Shown in pieces: positions 23,157 through 29,504 of a DNA stretch of 29,919 bases. The notes beneath the pieces were generated by a model. It was not told the origin of the DNA. It saw only the letters and a program-made list of their open reading frames with translations, and did no database searches. The position numbers and the translations under genes were made by a program. The DNA is from a virus: positions 1-29,919 of the IMG/VR virus record IMGVR_UViG_3300047546_000412; one strand, given 5' to 3'. Numbering within the stretch: position 1 is the stretch's first letter; each line of letters opens with the position of its first letter.

Positions 23157-24933
23157 TTTCAATGATCTGATAGACATACTCGATGGCGAAGAATTTGATG
23201 AGAGGCCAGTCGATCTACAGACGTTTGTAACAAGTCCAGACTATCTTGGATTACCACCGCTTTCAGATAATCAATATACCCTAATCGAAAAGTCTTCTCA
23301 AATTTATAAAGAGTCTACTCTAATTAAATTATTTGGTGAAGAAGAAGGTCAGCGTAGATTTAAACAAACTTGTAATGAGGTTATTGCACAATTAGGAAAG
23401 GGTAGCGGTAAGGATTACTGTTCTACTATCTCAGTATCATATATAGTATATTTACTATTGTGCCTTAAAGACCCAGCAACATATTATGGTAAGCCTCCTG
23501 GAGATACAATTGATATTATTAATATTGCTGTTAACGCACAGCAGGCTAACAATGTTTTCTTCAAAGGATTTAAAACACGTATAGATAGATCTCCATGGTT
23601 TATTGGAAAGTATGATCCAAAAGCTTCTGAAGTTAGATTCAATAAGAATGTTAACGTATATTCAGGTCACTCTGAGCGTGAGGCATTCGAAGGTTATAAC
23701 GTAATTGCAGTCATTCTTGACGAAATCTCAGGCTTTGCTACAGAAAATACTACTGGTCATGACCAAGCTAAGACGGCAGACGCTATATATGACATGTATC
23801 GTGGATCTGTTGTATCTCGTTTCCCAGACTACGGTAAGGTTATTCTGCTTTCATTCCCCCGCTTTAAGAATGACCCTATTCAAAAATTCTATGACTCTGT
23901 GGTGGCGGAGAAAGAAACTATTATTAGAAGCAAGACAATGAAGATGGATGATAACCTTCCAGACGGAACAGAGGGAAATGAGATAACAGTTGAATGGGAA
24001 GAAGACCACATCATATCTTATACTATACCTAAAGTCTATGCCTTGAAGCGTCCTACATGGGAGATTAATCCAACTAAAACAATTGAGAATTTTAAGGTAG
24101 AGTTCTATAAGAATATGCCAGATGCTCTTAGTCGTTTTGCTTGCATGCCACCAGAAGCAGTAGACGCATTCTTTAAATCTCGTGAAAAGATTGAAAAGGC
24201 ATTTGGTAATATGGCTCTAGCAATTGACTCATTCGGCAGACTTGAGCCATGGTTTGCGCCAGATCCAGATAAAGAATATTTTTTACATGTTGACTTAGCG
24301 CAAAAACATGACCATTGTGCAGTAGCCATGTCTCATGTTAATAAATGGGTTAACGTAAAAGTAACAGATACATACTCTCAGGCTGCTCCAATTGTAGAAG
24401 TAGATGCAGTTAGATATTGGACTCCTACTGCAGATAAGTCTGTAGACTTTACAGAAGTTAAAGATTATATATTAAGTTTAAGATCTGCTGGATTCAATAT
24501 CCGTGTCTGCACGTTTGATCGATGGAATTCACATGACATGATGCAGCAATTAAAACAATATGGAATTAATACAGAAACATTGTCAGTAGCAAAGAAGCAT
24601 TATGATGACATGGCTATGGTTGTATTAGAGGAAAGATTAACTGGACCACACATACCTTTGCTAATCGATGAATTGCTTCAATTAAAAATTATGAGAGACA
24701 GAGTTGATCACCCACGTAAAGGTTCCAAAGACTTGGCAGATGCCGTATGTGGATCTATTTATAATGCTATTAGCCGAACAAGGACTGATAGTATAGGAGA
24801 AATAGAAGTTCATACCTACGATAGTTTGAAGCGAGATAACGAACCAGAGTATGGTAGAAGAATGAATGTTATTGATCCTCCCCCTATGCCTAAACATTTA
24901 GCAGACGTAATAGAAGGAATGGAAATATTATGA
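23146..24933 (+). CDS. terL: Terminase large subunit (DNA packaging ATPase and nuclease)
   Basis: 595 residues; GTG start with GCAGG just upstream, overlapping the previous gene by 11 bp. The ATPase domain has Walker A GKGSGKD (84-90) and Walker B VIAVILDE (D192, E193). The RNase H-like nuclease domain has D383 (FLHVDLAQKHD), D458 (CTFDRW) and D529/D532 (KDLADAV). It should drive DNA into the prohead and cut concatemers. Full length for the family. ATGA coupling links it to the following zinc protein. It marks the beginning of the packaging/head module; portal and capsid genes do not follow within the window. Confidence 0.95.
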   Translation: MDLNFNDLIDILDGEEFDERPVDLQTFVTSPDYLGLPPLSDNQYTLIEKSSQIYKESTLIKLFGEEEGQRRFKQTCNEVIAQLGKGSGKDYCSTISVSYIVYLLLCLKDPATYYGKPPGDTIDIINIAVNAQQANNVFFKGFKTRIDRSPWFIGKYDPKASEVRFNKNVNVYSGHSEREAFEGYNVIAVILDEISGFATENTTGHDQAKTADAIYDMYRGSVVSRFPDYGKVILLSFPRFKNDPIQKFYDSVVAEKETIIRSKTMKMDDNLPDGTEGNEITVEWEEDHIISYTIPKVYALKRPTWEINPTKTIENFKVEFYKNMPDALSRFACMPPEAVDAFFKSREKIEKAFGNMALAIDSFGRLEPWFAPDPDKEYFLHVDLAQKHDHCAVAMSHVNKWVNVKVTDTYSQAAPIVEVDAVRYWTPTADKSVDFTEVKDYILSLRSAGFNIRVCTFDRWNSHDMMQQLKQYGINTETLSVAKKHYDDMAMVVLEERLTGPHIPLLIDELLQLKIMRDRVDHPRKGSKDLADAVCGSIYNAISRTRTDSIGEIEVHTYDSLKRDNEPEYGRRMNVIDPPPMPKHLADVIEGMEIL

Positions 24934-25181
24934 GTATATATCAAGATAAAGCTAAGGAATGTAAGTGCTGTGGAAAACACGTTCCACTTCCTACAACCCT
25001 AAAGGAGTATAATGGTACTATGCTCTGCCCCACGACGTTTTCAAATGTTGTGGAATATAAAAGAATATGGAAGGCTTCTGGATCTAGACCACCTGGAAGT
25101 ATTAGAAAACACTTCTCTGATTATGTACAACAATTAGTTGAAGTAACCATTGACAAGAACGATGATGGCACAATACAATAG
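24930..25181 (+). CDS. Small zinc-binding protein after terL
   Basis: 83 residues, ATGA-coupled to terL. An N-terminal KECKCCGKHVPLP knuckle and a later C (LCPTTF) give three or four possible zinc ligands. The rest is helical, with a TID-KNDDGT acidic end. Small cysteine proteins in this place may help packaging. No family recognised. A TATAAT at 25008 inside the gene is not counted as a promoter. Confidence 0.65.
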   Translation: MSIYQDKAKECKCCGKHVPLPTTLKEYNGTMLCPTTFSNVVEYKRIWKASGSRPPGSIRKHFSDYVQQLVEVTIDKNDDGTIQ

Positions 25182-25188
25182 ACTATTG

Positions 25189-25262
25189 GCAACAGTAGCC
25201 AAGTTGGTTAAGGCCCCGAACTCATAATTCGGTTATCGTCAGTTCAAGTCTGACCTGTTGCA
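25189..25262 (+). tRNA. tRNA with CAT anticodon (elongator Met, or Ile with modified C34)
   Basis: A full cloverleaf can be drawn: acceptor GCAACAG (25189-25195) pairs with CTGTTGC (25255-25261), discriminator A at 25262. The D arm has a GCC/GGC stem. The anticodon stem is CCGAA/TTCGG (25216-25220, 25228-25232) with loop CTCATAA and anticodon CAT at 25223-25225. The variable loop is TTATC and the T arm GTCAG/CTGAC with loop TTCAAGT. CCA is not encoded. The paired 1-72 end and the lack of GGG/CCC in the anticodon stem argue against an initiator. Met and Ile-CAT cannot be separated by eye. Confidence 0.9.
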
Positions 25263-25273
25263 CGGGAGGCAAG

Positions 25274-25597
25274 ATGGAAGATTACGAAGATTCAGATGAC
25301 GCCAGAATGGCACACTATCTTGAGATAGGTGCAATAGAACTTGCTGGCGTAGATGAAAATGGAGAAATGATATTTGCTATAAACGAAATAGCAGAAGAAA
25401 TAGCTCCTGAATTATGGCAGGCTCATATGAACTATGTAGATAAAAATTTAGTTGAGCTATACGAAGAAGGATATATTCAGGTTGAATATGATGAGAATCT
25501 AGAGGCCATGATAAGTTTAAGTAAAGAAGGTTTACAAATTGCAAAAGAAAGAGGGATACTTCCAATAGATATGGAATTAGATATCCCTAATGACTAG
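25274..25597 (+). CDS. Acidic helical protein, possible winged-helix fold
   Basis: 107 residues, very acidic (many Glu/Asp). GGGAGG (25264-25269) lies 4 bp before the ATG. The second half (VELYEEGYIQVEYDENLEAMISLSKEGLQIA) has the helix-wing-helix rhythm of winged-helix proteins such as MarR-type or DnaD-like folds, with a two-strand wing. The acidity speaks against direct DNA binding, so it could bind a partner or mimic DNA. Family unknown. It follows the tRNA by 11 bp. Confidence 0.6.
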   Translation: MEDYEDSDDARMAHYLEIGAIELAGVDENGEMIFAINEIAEEIAPELWQAHMNYVDKNLVELYEEGYIQVEYDENLEAMISLSKEGLQIAKERGILPIDMELDIPND

Positions 25598-25605
25598 GAG
25601 GAAAC

Positions 25606-25782
25606 ATGCCATATAACGTAAAGCAAGGCGCAGCGGGTTGCAAAGGCTGGGCGGTTGTAAATGATAAGGGAGAACTGAAAGGTTGTCACCCATCAAAATC
25701 AAGAGCAGCGGCACATCAAAGAGCCCTATATGCAGCCACAGCAAATGAAGAAAAAATGAAGGATAAAAAGCGTATCTTGTAA
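25606..25782 (+). CDS. Small phage protein with GCH...A..Q..ALYA motif
   Basis: 58 residues, strong ribosome site AGGAGG (25597-25602) 3-4 bp before the ATG. It has G-C-KGWAVVNDKGELKGCHPSKSRAAAHQRALYAA, the pattern FAVV...G...GCH.....A..Q..ALYA seen as a short module in phage proteins, including the ends of actinophage protease or portal-related proteins. The two cysteines and a histidine may bind a metal. Function unproven. It ends in a basic tail, and its TAA is part of the -35 of the next promoter. Confidence 0.7.
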   Translation: MPYNVKQGAAGCKGWAVVNDKGELKGCHPSKSRAAAHQRALYAATANEEKMKDKKRIL

Positions 25783-25805
25783 TCTAAAAAACACTTTGAT
25801 ATAAT
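25777..25805 (+). promoter_or_regulatory. Promoter of the hsp20 gene
   Basis: TTGTAA at 25777-25782, a 17-bp spacer ending in TGA, and TATAAT at 25800-25805. The predicted start is near 25812, inside the dyad at 25806-25836. The -35 includes the TAA stop of the upstream gene. Confidence 0.65.
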
Positions 25806-25836
25806 ATATGTGGGTCGCCAACAGGGGCCCACATAT
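25806..25836 (+). other. 9-bp dyad spanning the predicted hsp20 transcription start
   Basis: ATATGTGGG (25806-25814) pairs with CCCACATAT (25828-25836) around a 13-nt loop containing a GGGG run, followed by TAATTTATT. The 5' arm lies partly upstream of the predicted start. It therefore fits either an operator read as DNA, or a weak terminator for incoming transcription from the genes before it. Only GGG/CCC of the stem would be inside the hsp20 mRNA. Confidence 0.5.
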
Positions 25837-25864
25837 TAATTTATTCGCTTGAAGGAGGAATAAA

Positions 25865-26284
25865 ATGGTAACAACATTTGCTATGGATCTATTCAGAGAT
25901 CCATTTTTTATTGGCTTCAACCGTGAAGTAGAAAGACTAAATAATATCCATCGTGAGGCTACGGCCCAGTCTTTCCCGCCATATAATATTGTCAAGGTAA
26001 ACGATGACTCATATCGTGTATCTTTGGCAGTGGCAGGATTTGATAAGAAGGATATTGAGGTATCAGTAGATAATCAAACTCTTATTGTTAAGGGTGAAGT
26101 TACTACAGAAGATACTGGAGAAATTCTTCACAAAGGAATTGCTGCCCGTAAATTCACACGCACATTTGCGCTTGGTGAATATATGGAAGTAGTTGGAGCC
26201 GAATTCAAGAACGGTATGCTACATATTGATGTAGATCGTATTGTTCCTGAAGACAAAAAGCCAAAAACAATCAAAATTAAATAA
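25865..26284 (+). CDS. Small heat shock protein, Hsp20/alpha-crystallin family
   Basis: 139 residues. An N-terminal segment (MDLFRDPFFIGFNREVERL) is typical of IbpA-like proteins. The alpha-crystallin domain (about 40-130) has YNIVKVNDDSYRVSLAVAGFDKKDIEVSVDNQTLIVKGE and NGMLHIDVDRIVPEDKKPKTIKIK, including the I-x-V/I C-terminal tail (IKIK). The ribosome site AAGGAGG (25852-25858) is ideal. It is an ATP-independent holdase that would keep host or virion proteins soluble during infection. Such genes are best known in cyanophages and are less usual in actinophages. Own promoter plus strong ribosome site imply high expression. Confidence 0.93.
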   Translation: MVTTFAMDLFRDPFFIGFNREVERLNNIHREATAQSFPPYNIVKVNDDSYRVSLAVAGFDKKDIEVSVDNQTLIVKGEVTTEDTGEILHKGIAARKFTRTFALGEYMEVVGAEFKNGMLHIDVDRIVPEDKKPKTIKIK

Positions 26285-26286
26285 GG

Positions 26287-26292
26287 TATAAT
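26287..26292 (+). promoter_or_regulatory. -10 element upstream of the structured leader
   Basis: TATAAT at 26287-26292, just after the hsp20 stop codon. Unlike most others it lacks a TGn extension, and no clear -35 is seen. The predicted start near 26299 coincides with the first stem of the folded leader. Confidence 0.45.
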
Positions 26293-26296
26293 AGAG

Positions 26297-26376
26297 ATCT
26301 GCACCCCGTCACTGGGGAGTCGCAGATGCGGGCATAGTTGCCTAGGATACACCTGAGCATGTGTATAAACTGCTCA
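26297..26376 (+). ncRNA. Structured 5' leader: two hairpins and a predicted H-type pseudoknot (riboregulator candidate)
   Basis: Hairpin 1: ATCTGC (26297-26302) with GCAGAT (26322-26327), and inner CCCC/GGGG (26304-26307, 26314-26317). Hairpin 2: GGCA (26331-26334) with TGCC (26339-26342). Pseudoknot: stem 1 ATACAC (26347-26352) with GTGTAT (26361-26366); stem 2 TGAGCA (26354-26359) with TGCTCA (26371-26376). Its crossing loops are 1 nt and AAAC, lengths that suit a compact H-type fold. AGGAG (26386-26390) and the ATG at 26395 follow. It may sense a ligand or protein and control the FmdB-type gene. No known riboswitch consensus was recognised. Confidence 0.5.
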
Positions 26377-26394
26377 TCTAACTTTAGGAGAAGA

Positions 26395-26577
26395 ATGCCA
26401 AACTATGATTATAAGTGTGTGATTTGTAACTACACAAAGGAAATACCAAAACCATTCTCACAAGCAGATATGGTTGAACTTTGCGAAAAATGCGGTGCTG
26501 CAATGGTTAAACAGTTTGGTACATTTGGCATTCAGTTTAAAGGTAACGGCTTCTACAAAACAGATAACGCTAAGTAG
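26395..26577 (+). CDS. FmdB-type zinc-ribbon protein
   Basis: 60 residues from the ATG at 26395; AGGAG lies 4 bp upstream. The frame is open back to 26338, but that part is the structured leader. MPNYDYKCVICNYTKEI and CEKCGAAMVKQFG form the CxxC...CxxC ribbon of the FmdB family (N-terminal MPxYxYxC is its mark). The end reads FKGNGFYKTDNA, as in family members. Bacterial relatives are called regulators of amidase genes; the biochemical role is open. In a phage it may bind nucleic acid or act in regulation. Confidence 0.85.
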   Translation: MPNYDYKCVICNYTKEIPKPFSQADMVELCEKCGAAMVKQFGTFGIQFKGNGFYKTDNAK

Positions 26578-26582
26578 TCCAA

Positions 26583-26591
26583 TGATATAAT
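26583..26591 (+). promoter_or_regulatory. Extended -10 promoter of the PA14 surface-protein gene
   Basis: TGATATAAT at 26583-26591, 6 bp after the FmdB-type stop. No strong -35. The predicted start near 26598 falls at the foot of the hairpin at 26597-26617. Confidence 0.55.
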
Positions 26592-26596
26592 TAACT

Positions 26597-26617
26597 AAGC
26601 AAACAAAGTGTTTGTTT
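26597..26617 (+). other. Hairpin at the 5' end of the PA14-protein mRNA
   Basis: AAGCAAACA / TGTTTGTTT form a 9-bp stem (one G-T pair) with loop AAG. It starts at the predicted first bases of the transcript. AGGAG (26618-26622) follows immediately, so the ribosome site abuts the stem. It may protect the 5' end or tune translation. Confidence 0.5.
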
Positions 26618-26628
26618 AGGAGTTATAG

Positions 26629-28632
26629 TTGACTAGGACTAAGTTATGGAGATTATCTTTAGCCGCCATTTTAGGGTTTGGTTGGCTATTTCTCACACCC
26701 GCTTCCTATAGTGATGATCCATTAAGTATAGCCGCTCAAGAGATAGCAGAATTAAATGAAAAAGTCGGCAAACTTAATGAAGAGCAGGCTACACAAGATT
26801 TAATAGATATAGCAGAATCTAAGTATGACGCAGCAGTTGCTGCAAAGACAAATAGAGATAACAAAATAGCTGCTTATGATGCTGCAGTTCAGGCAGAAGC
26901 AACAGCCTTATCTGAAAAAACAGCAGCACAAAATGCAGTAGATGGTCAAACCGTAACAGTTGCTACTGCTTTAACAAATAAAAACAATGCTCAGGATCAA
27001 TTAGATATAGCACAAATCAATTTAAATACTGCAAACTCTAATTTGCAAACTGCACAATCTGCAGTTCAAAATTCTGGCGGAGCAGGATTACAATATACTG
27101 TATATAGTTTAATTAGAACATCACAAGGTGCTACTCCTAATCAAATTTTGTGTACTGGTACATGGAATTCAAACTCAATGCAATTGCCTGTTTGCGGTAA
27201 TAGATATGAAAATTTTGTTGTTAAATTTACTGGTGTAATTACAGCTCCTTCTTGGTTCACATCAACATATTTTGCAGGATATACAGATGATGGTTTTAGA
27301 ATGTATGTGAATGGTCAATTAGCTGTGAACAACTGGCGAGAGCAAGGCGCAACATGGAGCAACTATTCTCCAATATATGATGTTAGCGAAGATAAAACAT
27401 TAGATGTAGAAATATGGTGGTATAACGGTGGAGGACCAGGATCCTATCATCTTGGATGGGCTATCCCTGGAGGATGGACTGGGGCAGGGTGTGACTATGC
27501 TGGAAATCCAAGAGTATGGGGACAAAATTTTAGTTGCAATCTTAATACATTTTCTTCTGGATCTGCTCCTACACAGCAACAAATAGATGCGTATAATGCT
27601 GCAGTAACCGCACAGGCGGCGGCGCAAACAGAATATAATAATAAGCTAGAAGTACGTAATGATAAATTATCTGTTTATAATTCTGCCGCTTCTACTTTAA
27701 ATACATATAATCAAACTTTAACTACAAAGACTGCTACATATGATACTGCGGTTTCTAATACTGCCACCGCATTAACTAATAAGAATAATGCAATGACAGC
27801 TTACAATCAAGCAATTGTAGATATGAATGATGCAATAGATGATGCTTGGGATTCATATAATTCTACTTGGCAATTTGAAGAACAGCAACGAGTTGCCGCA
27901 GCTATTGCTGCTGCAATGGCAAATCAACCACAACCTACACCAAAACCAACAATTGCTCCTACGCCTGAGCCTTCTACAAAGCCATCACCTGAGCAAACTC
28001 AACCAGTCGATCCCACTCCAGAGCCAAGTTCTGATACCACAGATGAACCGAAGCCAGAACCAACTGTTGATCCAGAGCCCACTGTTGAGCCTTCACCAAA
28101 GCCTTCACCTCTGCCATCGGATATAGATCCAGAGCCAACTCCTGAACCAGAGCCAACTCCTGCTCAACCTTCTCCAAAACCATCACAAGCTAATACTATC
28201 ACAGAAGAGACGGCAAACCTAATTGCAGATTTAACAAGCAAAGATACATTAACTAAATTAAGTCCAGAGCAAAAGGCGGCGGTAGCACAAGGTCTTGGAA
28301 TTAAAACATCAGAATTAGCAAAGGTCGCAGTATTAGCAGCATCAGAACCAACAGTTGCAAAAGCCCTTGAAGAATTTGGTGATAGAATTAAAGAAAATGT
28401 AAATGCTCCAATGCCTTATACATTGGCAGATGCTACAACTGAAGTAGCCACAGAAGCATTTTTGGCAGATCCTATAGGAGCATTAACAAGTATAGATTTA
28501 GATAAATTATTTGATATTTCAAATTGGGGCTCAGATATGACTGATGACCAAAGAGAGAAGGCACAAGAAGTAATTGTGCCAGTAGTTATTGCAGCGAATA
28601 TTGTGGCAGCAGCCATGACAAGGAGGACATAA
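26629..28632 (+). CDS. Secreted surface protein with coiled coil, PA14 domain and Pro-rich spacer
   Basis: 667 residues, TTG start with AGGAG 6 bp before. The signal peptide (basic start, then LAAILGFGWLFLTPAS) is likely cut near residue 26-28. Then come Ala-rich helices with heptads (about 35-145), a PA14-like beta domain (about 150-315; YTDDGFRMYVNGQLAVNNW, four Cys able to form two disulfides), a second helical part (320-435), a Thr/Pro/Glu-rich spacer (about 436-522), a helical domain, and a hydrophobic VPVVIAANIVAAAMTRRT end that may anchor it. PA14 domains bind sugars. A phage protein with a signal peptide acts on or beyond the host membrane: surface masking, adhesion or lysis control. 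It precedes the lysis genes. Confidence 0.75.
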   Translation: MTRTKLWRLSLAAILGFGWLFLTPASYSDDPLSIAAQEIAELNEKVGKLNEEQATQDLIDIAESKYDAAVAAKTNRDNKIAAYDAAVQAEATALSEKTAAQNAVDGQTVTVATALTNKNNAQDQLDIAQINLNTANSNLQTAQSAVQNSGGAGLQYTVYSLIRTSQGATPNQILCTGTWNSNSMQLPVCGNRYENFVVKFTGVITAPSWFTSTYFAGYTDDGFRMYVNGQLAVNNWREQGATWSNYSPIYDVSEDKTLDVEIWWYNGGGPGSYHLGWAIPGGWTGAGCDYAGNPRVWGQNFSCNLNTFSSGSAPTQQQIDAYNAAVTAQAAAQTEYNNKLEVRNDKLSVYNSAASTLNTYNQTLTTKTATYDTAVSNTATALTNKNNAMTAYNQAIVDMNDAIDDAWDSYNSTWQFEEQQRVAAAIAAAMANQPQPTPKPTIAPTPEPSTKPSPEQTQPVDPTPEPSSDTTDEPKPEPTVDPEPTVEPSPKPSPLPSDIDPEPTPEPEPTPAQPSPKPSQANTITEETANLIADLTSKDTLTKLSPEQKAAVAQGLGIKTSELAKVAVLAASEPTVAKALEEFGDRIKENVNAPMPYTLADATTEVATEAFLADPIGALTSIDLDKLFDISNWGSDMTDDQREKAQEVIVPVVIAANIVAAAMTRRT

Positions 28633-28829
28633 TGAAAATAATTAAAGGCTTTATAAATTGGATTTGGGAAGCCGTTAAGGAGAGTATAGCCCAAGTTTGG
28701 ACCCTTCTTGGATTCTTTATTGCTTGGCTTACCCTTACAGGAACAGCCCAAGACGTAGTTGGAATAGCTACTATTTTAGCCACTATTATATGGCTTATTA
28801 CAATACCACTTCGAAAAGAAGAAGACTAA
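28632..28829 (+). CDS. Small two-span membrane protein, holin-like
   Basis: 65 residues, TAATG-coupled to the PA14 gene. An amphipathic start (IIKGFINWIWEAVKESI) precedes two hydrophobic helices (about 20-37 and 43-58) with a short TGTAQD turn, and a charged KEED-type end. Two spans and a charged tail resemble class II holins. Proximity to an endolysin fits. A second candidate lies at 29060, so which one forms the lysis pore is open. Confidence 0.65.
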   Translation: MKIIKGFINWIWEAVKESIAQVWTLLGFFIAWLTLTGTAQDVVGIATILATIIWLITIPLRKEED

Positions 28830-28830
28830 A

Positions 28831-28839
28831 TGCTATAAT
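28831..28839 (+). promoter_or_regulatory. Extended -10 promoter, leaderless lipoprotein gene
   Basis: TGCTATAAT at 28831-28839, right after the holin-like gene stop. The start expected about 7 bp downstream is at 28845-28847, on the ATG at 28846. AGAGG is too close to the ATG to serve as a normal ribosome site. Confidence 0.55.
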
Positions 28840-28845
28840 AGAGGC

Positions 28846-29067
28846 ATGAGAAAAATCAAAGCCTCATTGGCAAGTTTGATGTTAGCCATTACCCTCACAT
28901 CTTGTGGGTATCAAGGCAGCTATCGCTATCCTTGCCAAGATTCAGCAAATTGGGATAAGGTAGAATGCAATCCACCAATTTGTGAGCCAACAGGAACATG
29001 CTCAAAGGATCTAGTAGGAAAAACTACATGGGACGAATATCAGAAATCAAAGGTAAAGAATGGCTAA
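28846..29067 (+). CDS. Phage-encoded lipoprotein
   Basis: 73 residues. A signal sequence (MRKIKASLASLMLAITLTSCG) ends in a lipobox LTSC, with C20 as the lipidated residue. The mature part is small and has four more cysteines (at PCQD, ECNP, ICEP and TCSK), probably two disulfides. It would sit on the outer face of the host membrane. Phage lipoproteins of this size are known to block superinfection or adjust lysis; which applies here is unknown. The gene overlaps the next by 8 bp. Confidence 0.8.
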   Translation: MRKIKASLASLMLAITLTSCGYQGSYRYPCQDSANWDKVECNPPICEPTGTCSKDLVGKTTWDEYQKSKVKNG

Positions 29068-29503
29068 AGAAAGATTAACCCCTCAAGATCTAGATGCTAG
29101 ATTAAAGTTTTTATTGGGTATTACATTAGGTTCAATTTTATTCCTTACAACTATTGGAATTTTGTACGGACTACTATTTGTTACGCAACCAGTTGGAGCA
29201 CAATCAGAAAACGATAAAATGTTTTTCAATGTTTTAGGTAGCGTTGCAACATTTATTACAGGAACTTTGGCGGGTCTATTAATTGGACAATCAGGTGCTA
29301 AAGATATTATGAAGGCACAACTTGATAATAAAGAAATAGATGCAAAAAATACACAAGCAGATAAAAAGCTTGAATCAGAATTGGCAATTAACGAATTAAA
29401 GGCTGATGTAGAAGCAGATGCAGTTCGTGCACGTTTGGCTAATAAGCCAGATGGTGCAATGCCTGCAGAACAGCCAGTTGACACAGATTGGGATAAGAAT
29501 TAA
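29060..29503 (+). CDS. Two-span membrane protein with helical tail, probable holin
   Basis: 147 residues. Membrane helices at about 17-40 (FLLGITLGSILFLTTIGILYGLLFV) and 55-76 (NVLGSVATFITGTLAGLLIG) are followed by a long charged helix (80-132) and an acidic end (PVDTDWDKN). It lies directly before the endolysin gene, so a holin or holin-like role is favoured. The cytoplasmic helical tail is longer than in simple holins and could oligomerise. Starts 8 bp inside the lipoprotein gene. Confidence 0.7.
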   Translation: MAKERLTPQDLDARLKFLLGITLGSILFLTTIGILYGLLFVTQPVGAQSENDKMFFNVLGSVATFITGTLAGLLIGQSGAKDIMKAQLDNKEIDAKNTQADKKLESELAINELKADVEADAVRARLANKPDGAMPAEQPVDTDWDKN

Positions 29504-29504
29504 T

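Noticed and set aside
25008-25013. TATAAT inside the gene after terL as promoter of the tRNA
   Set aside because: No TGn extension or -35, and it lies about 175 bp from the tRNA inside coding sequence.
26626-26658. TAGTTGACTA and TTATCT as a further promoter at the PA14 start codon
   Set aside because: The -10 is poor and it would initiate inside the signal-peptide coding region; the promoter at 26583 explains the gene.
27839-28126. 95-residue Leu/Gln/Ser-rich open frame on +
   Set aside because: It is the shifted reading of the Pro/Thr/Glu-rich spacer of the PA14 protein; no ribosome site and low-complexity composition.
29083-29484. 133-residue open frame on the - strand
   Set aside because: Antisense of the two-span membrane protein gene; no promoter or ribosome site facing that way, and all other genes run +.
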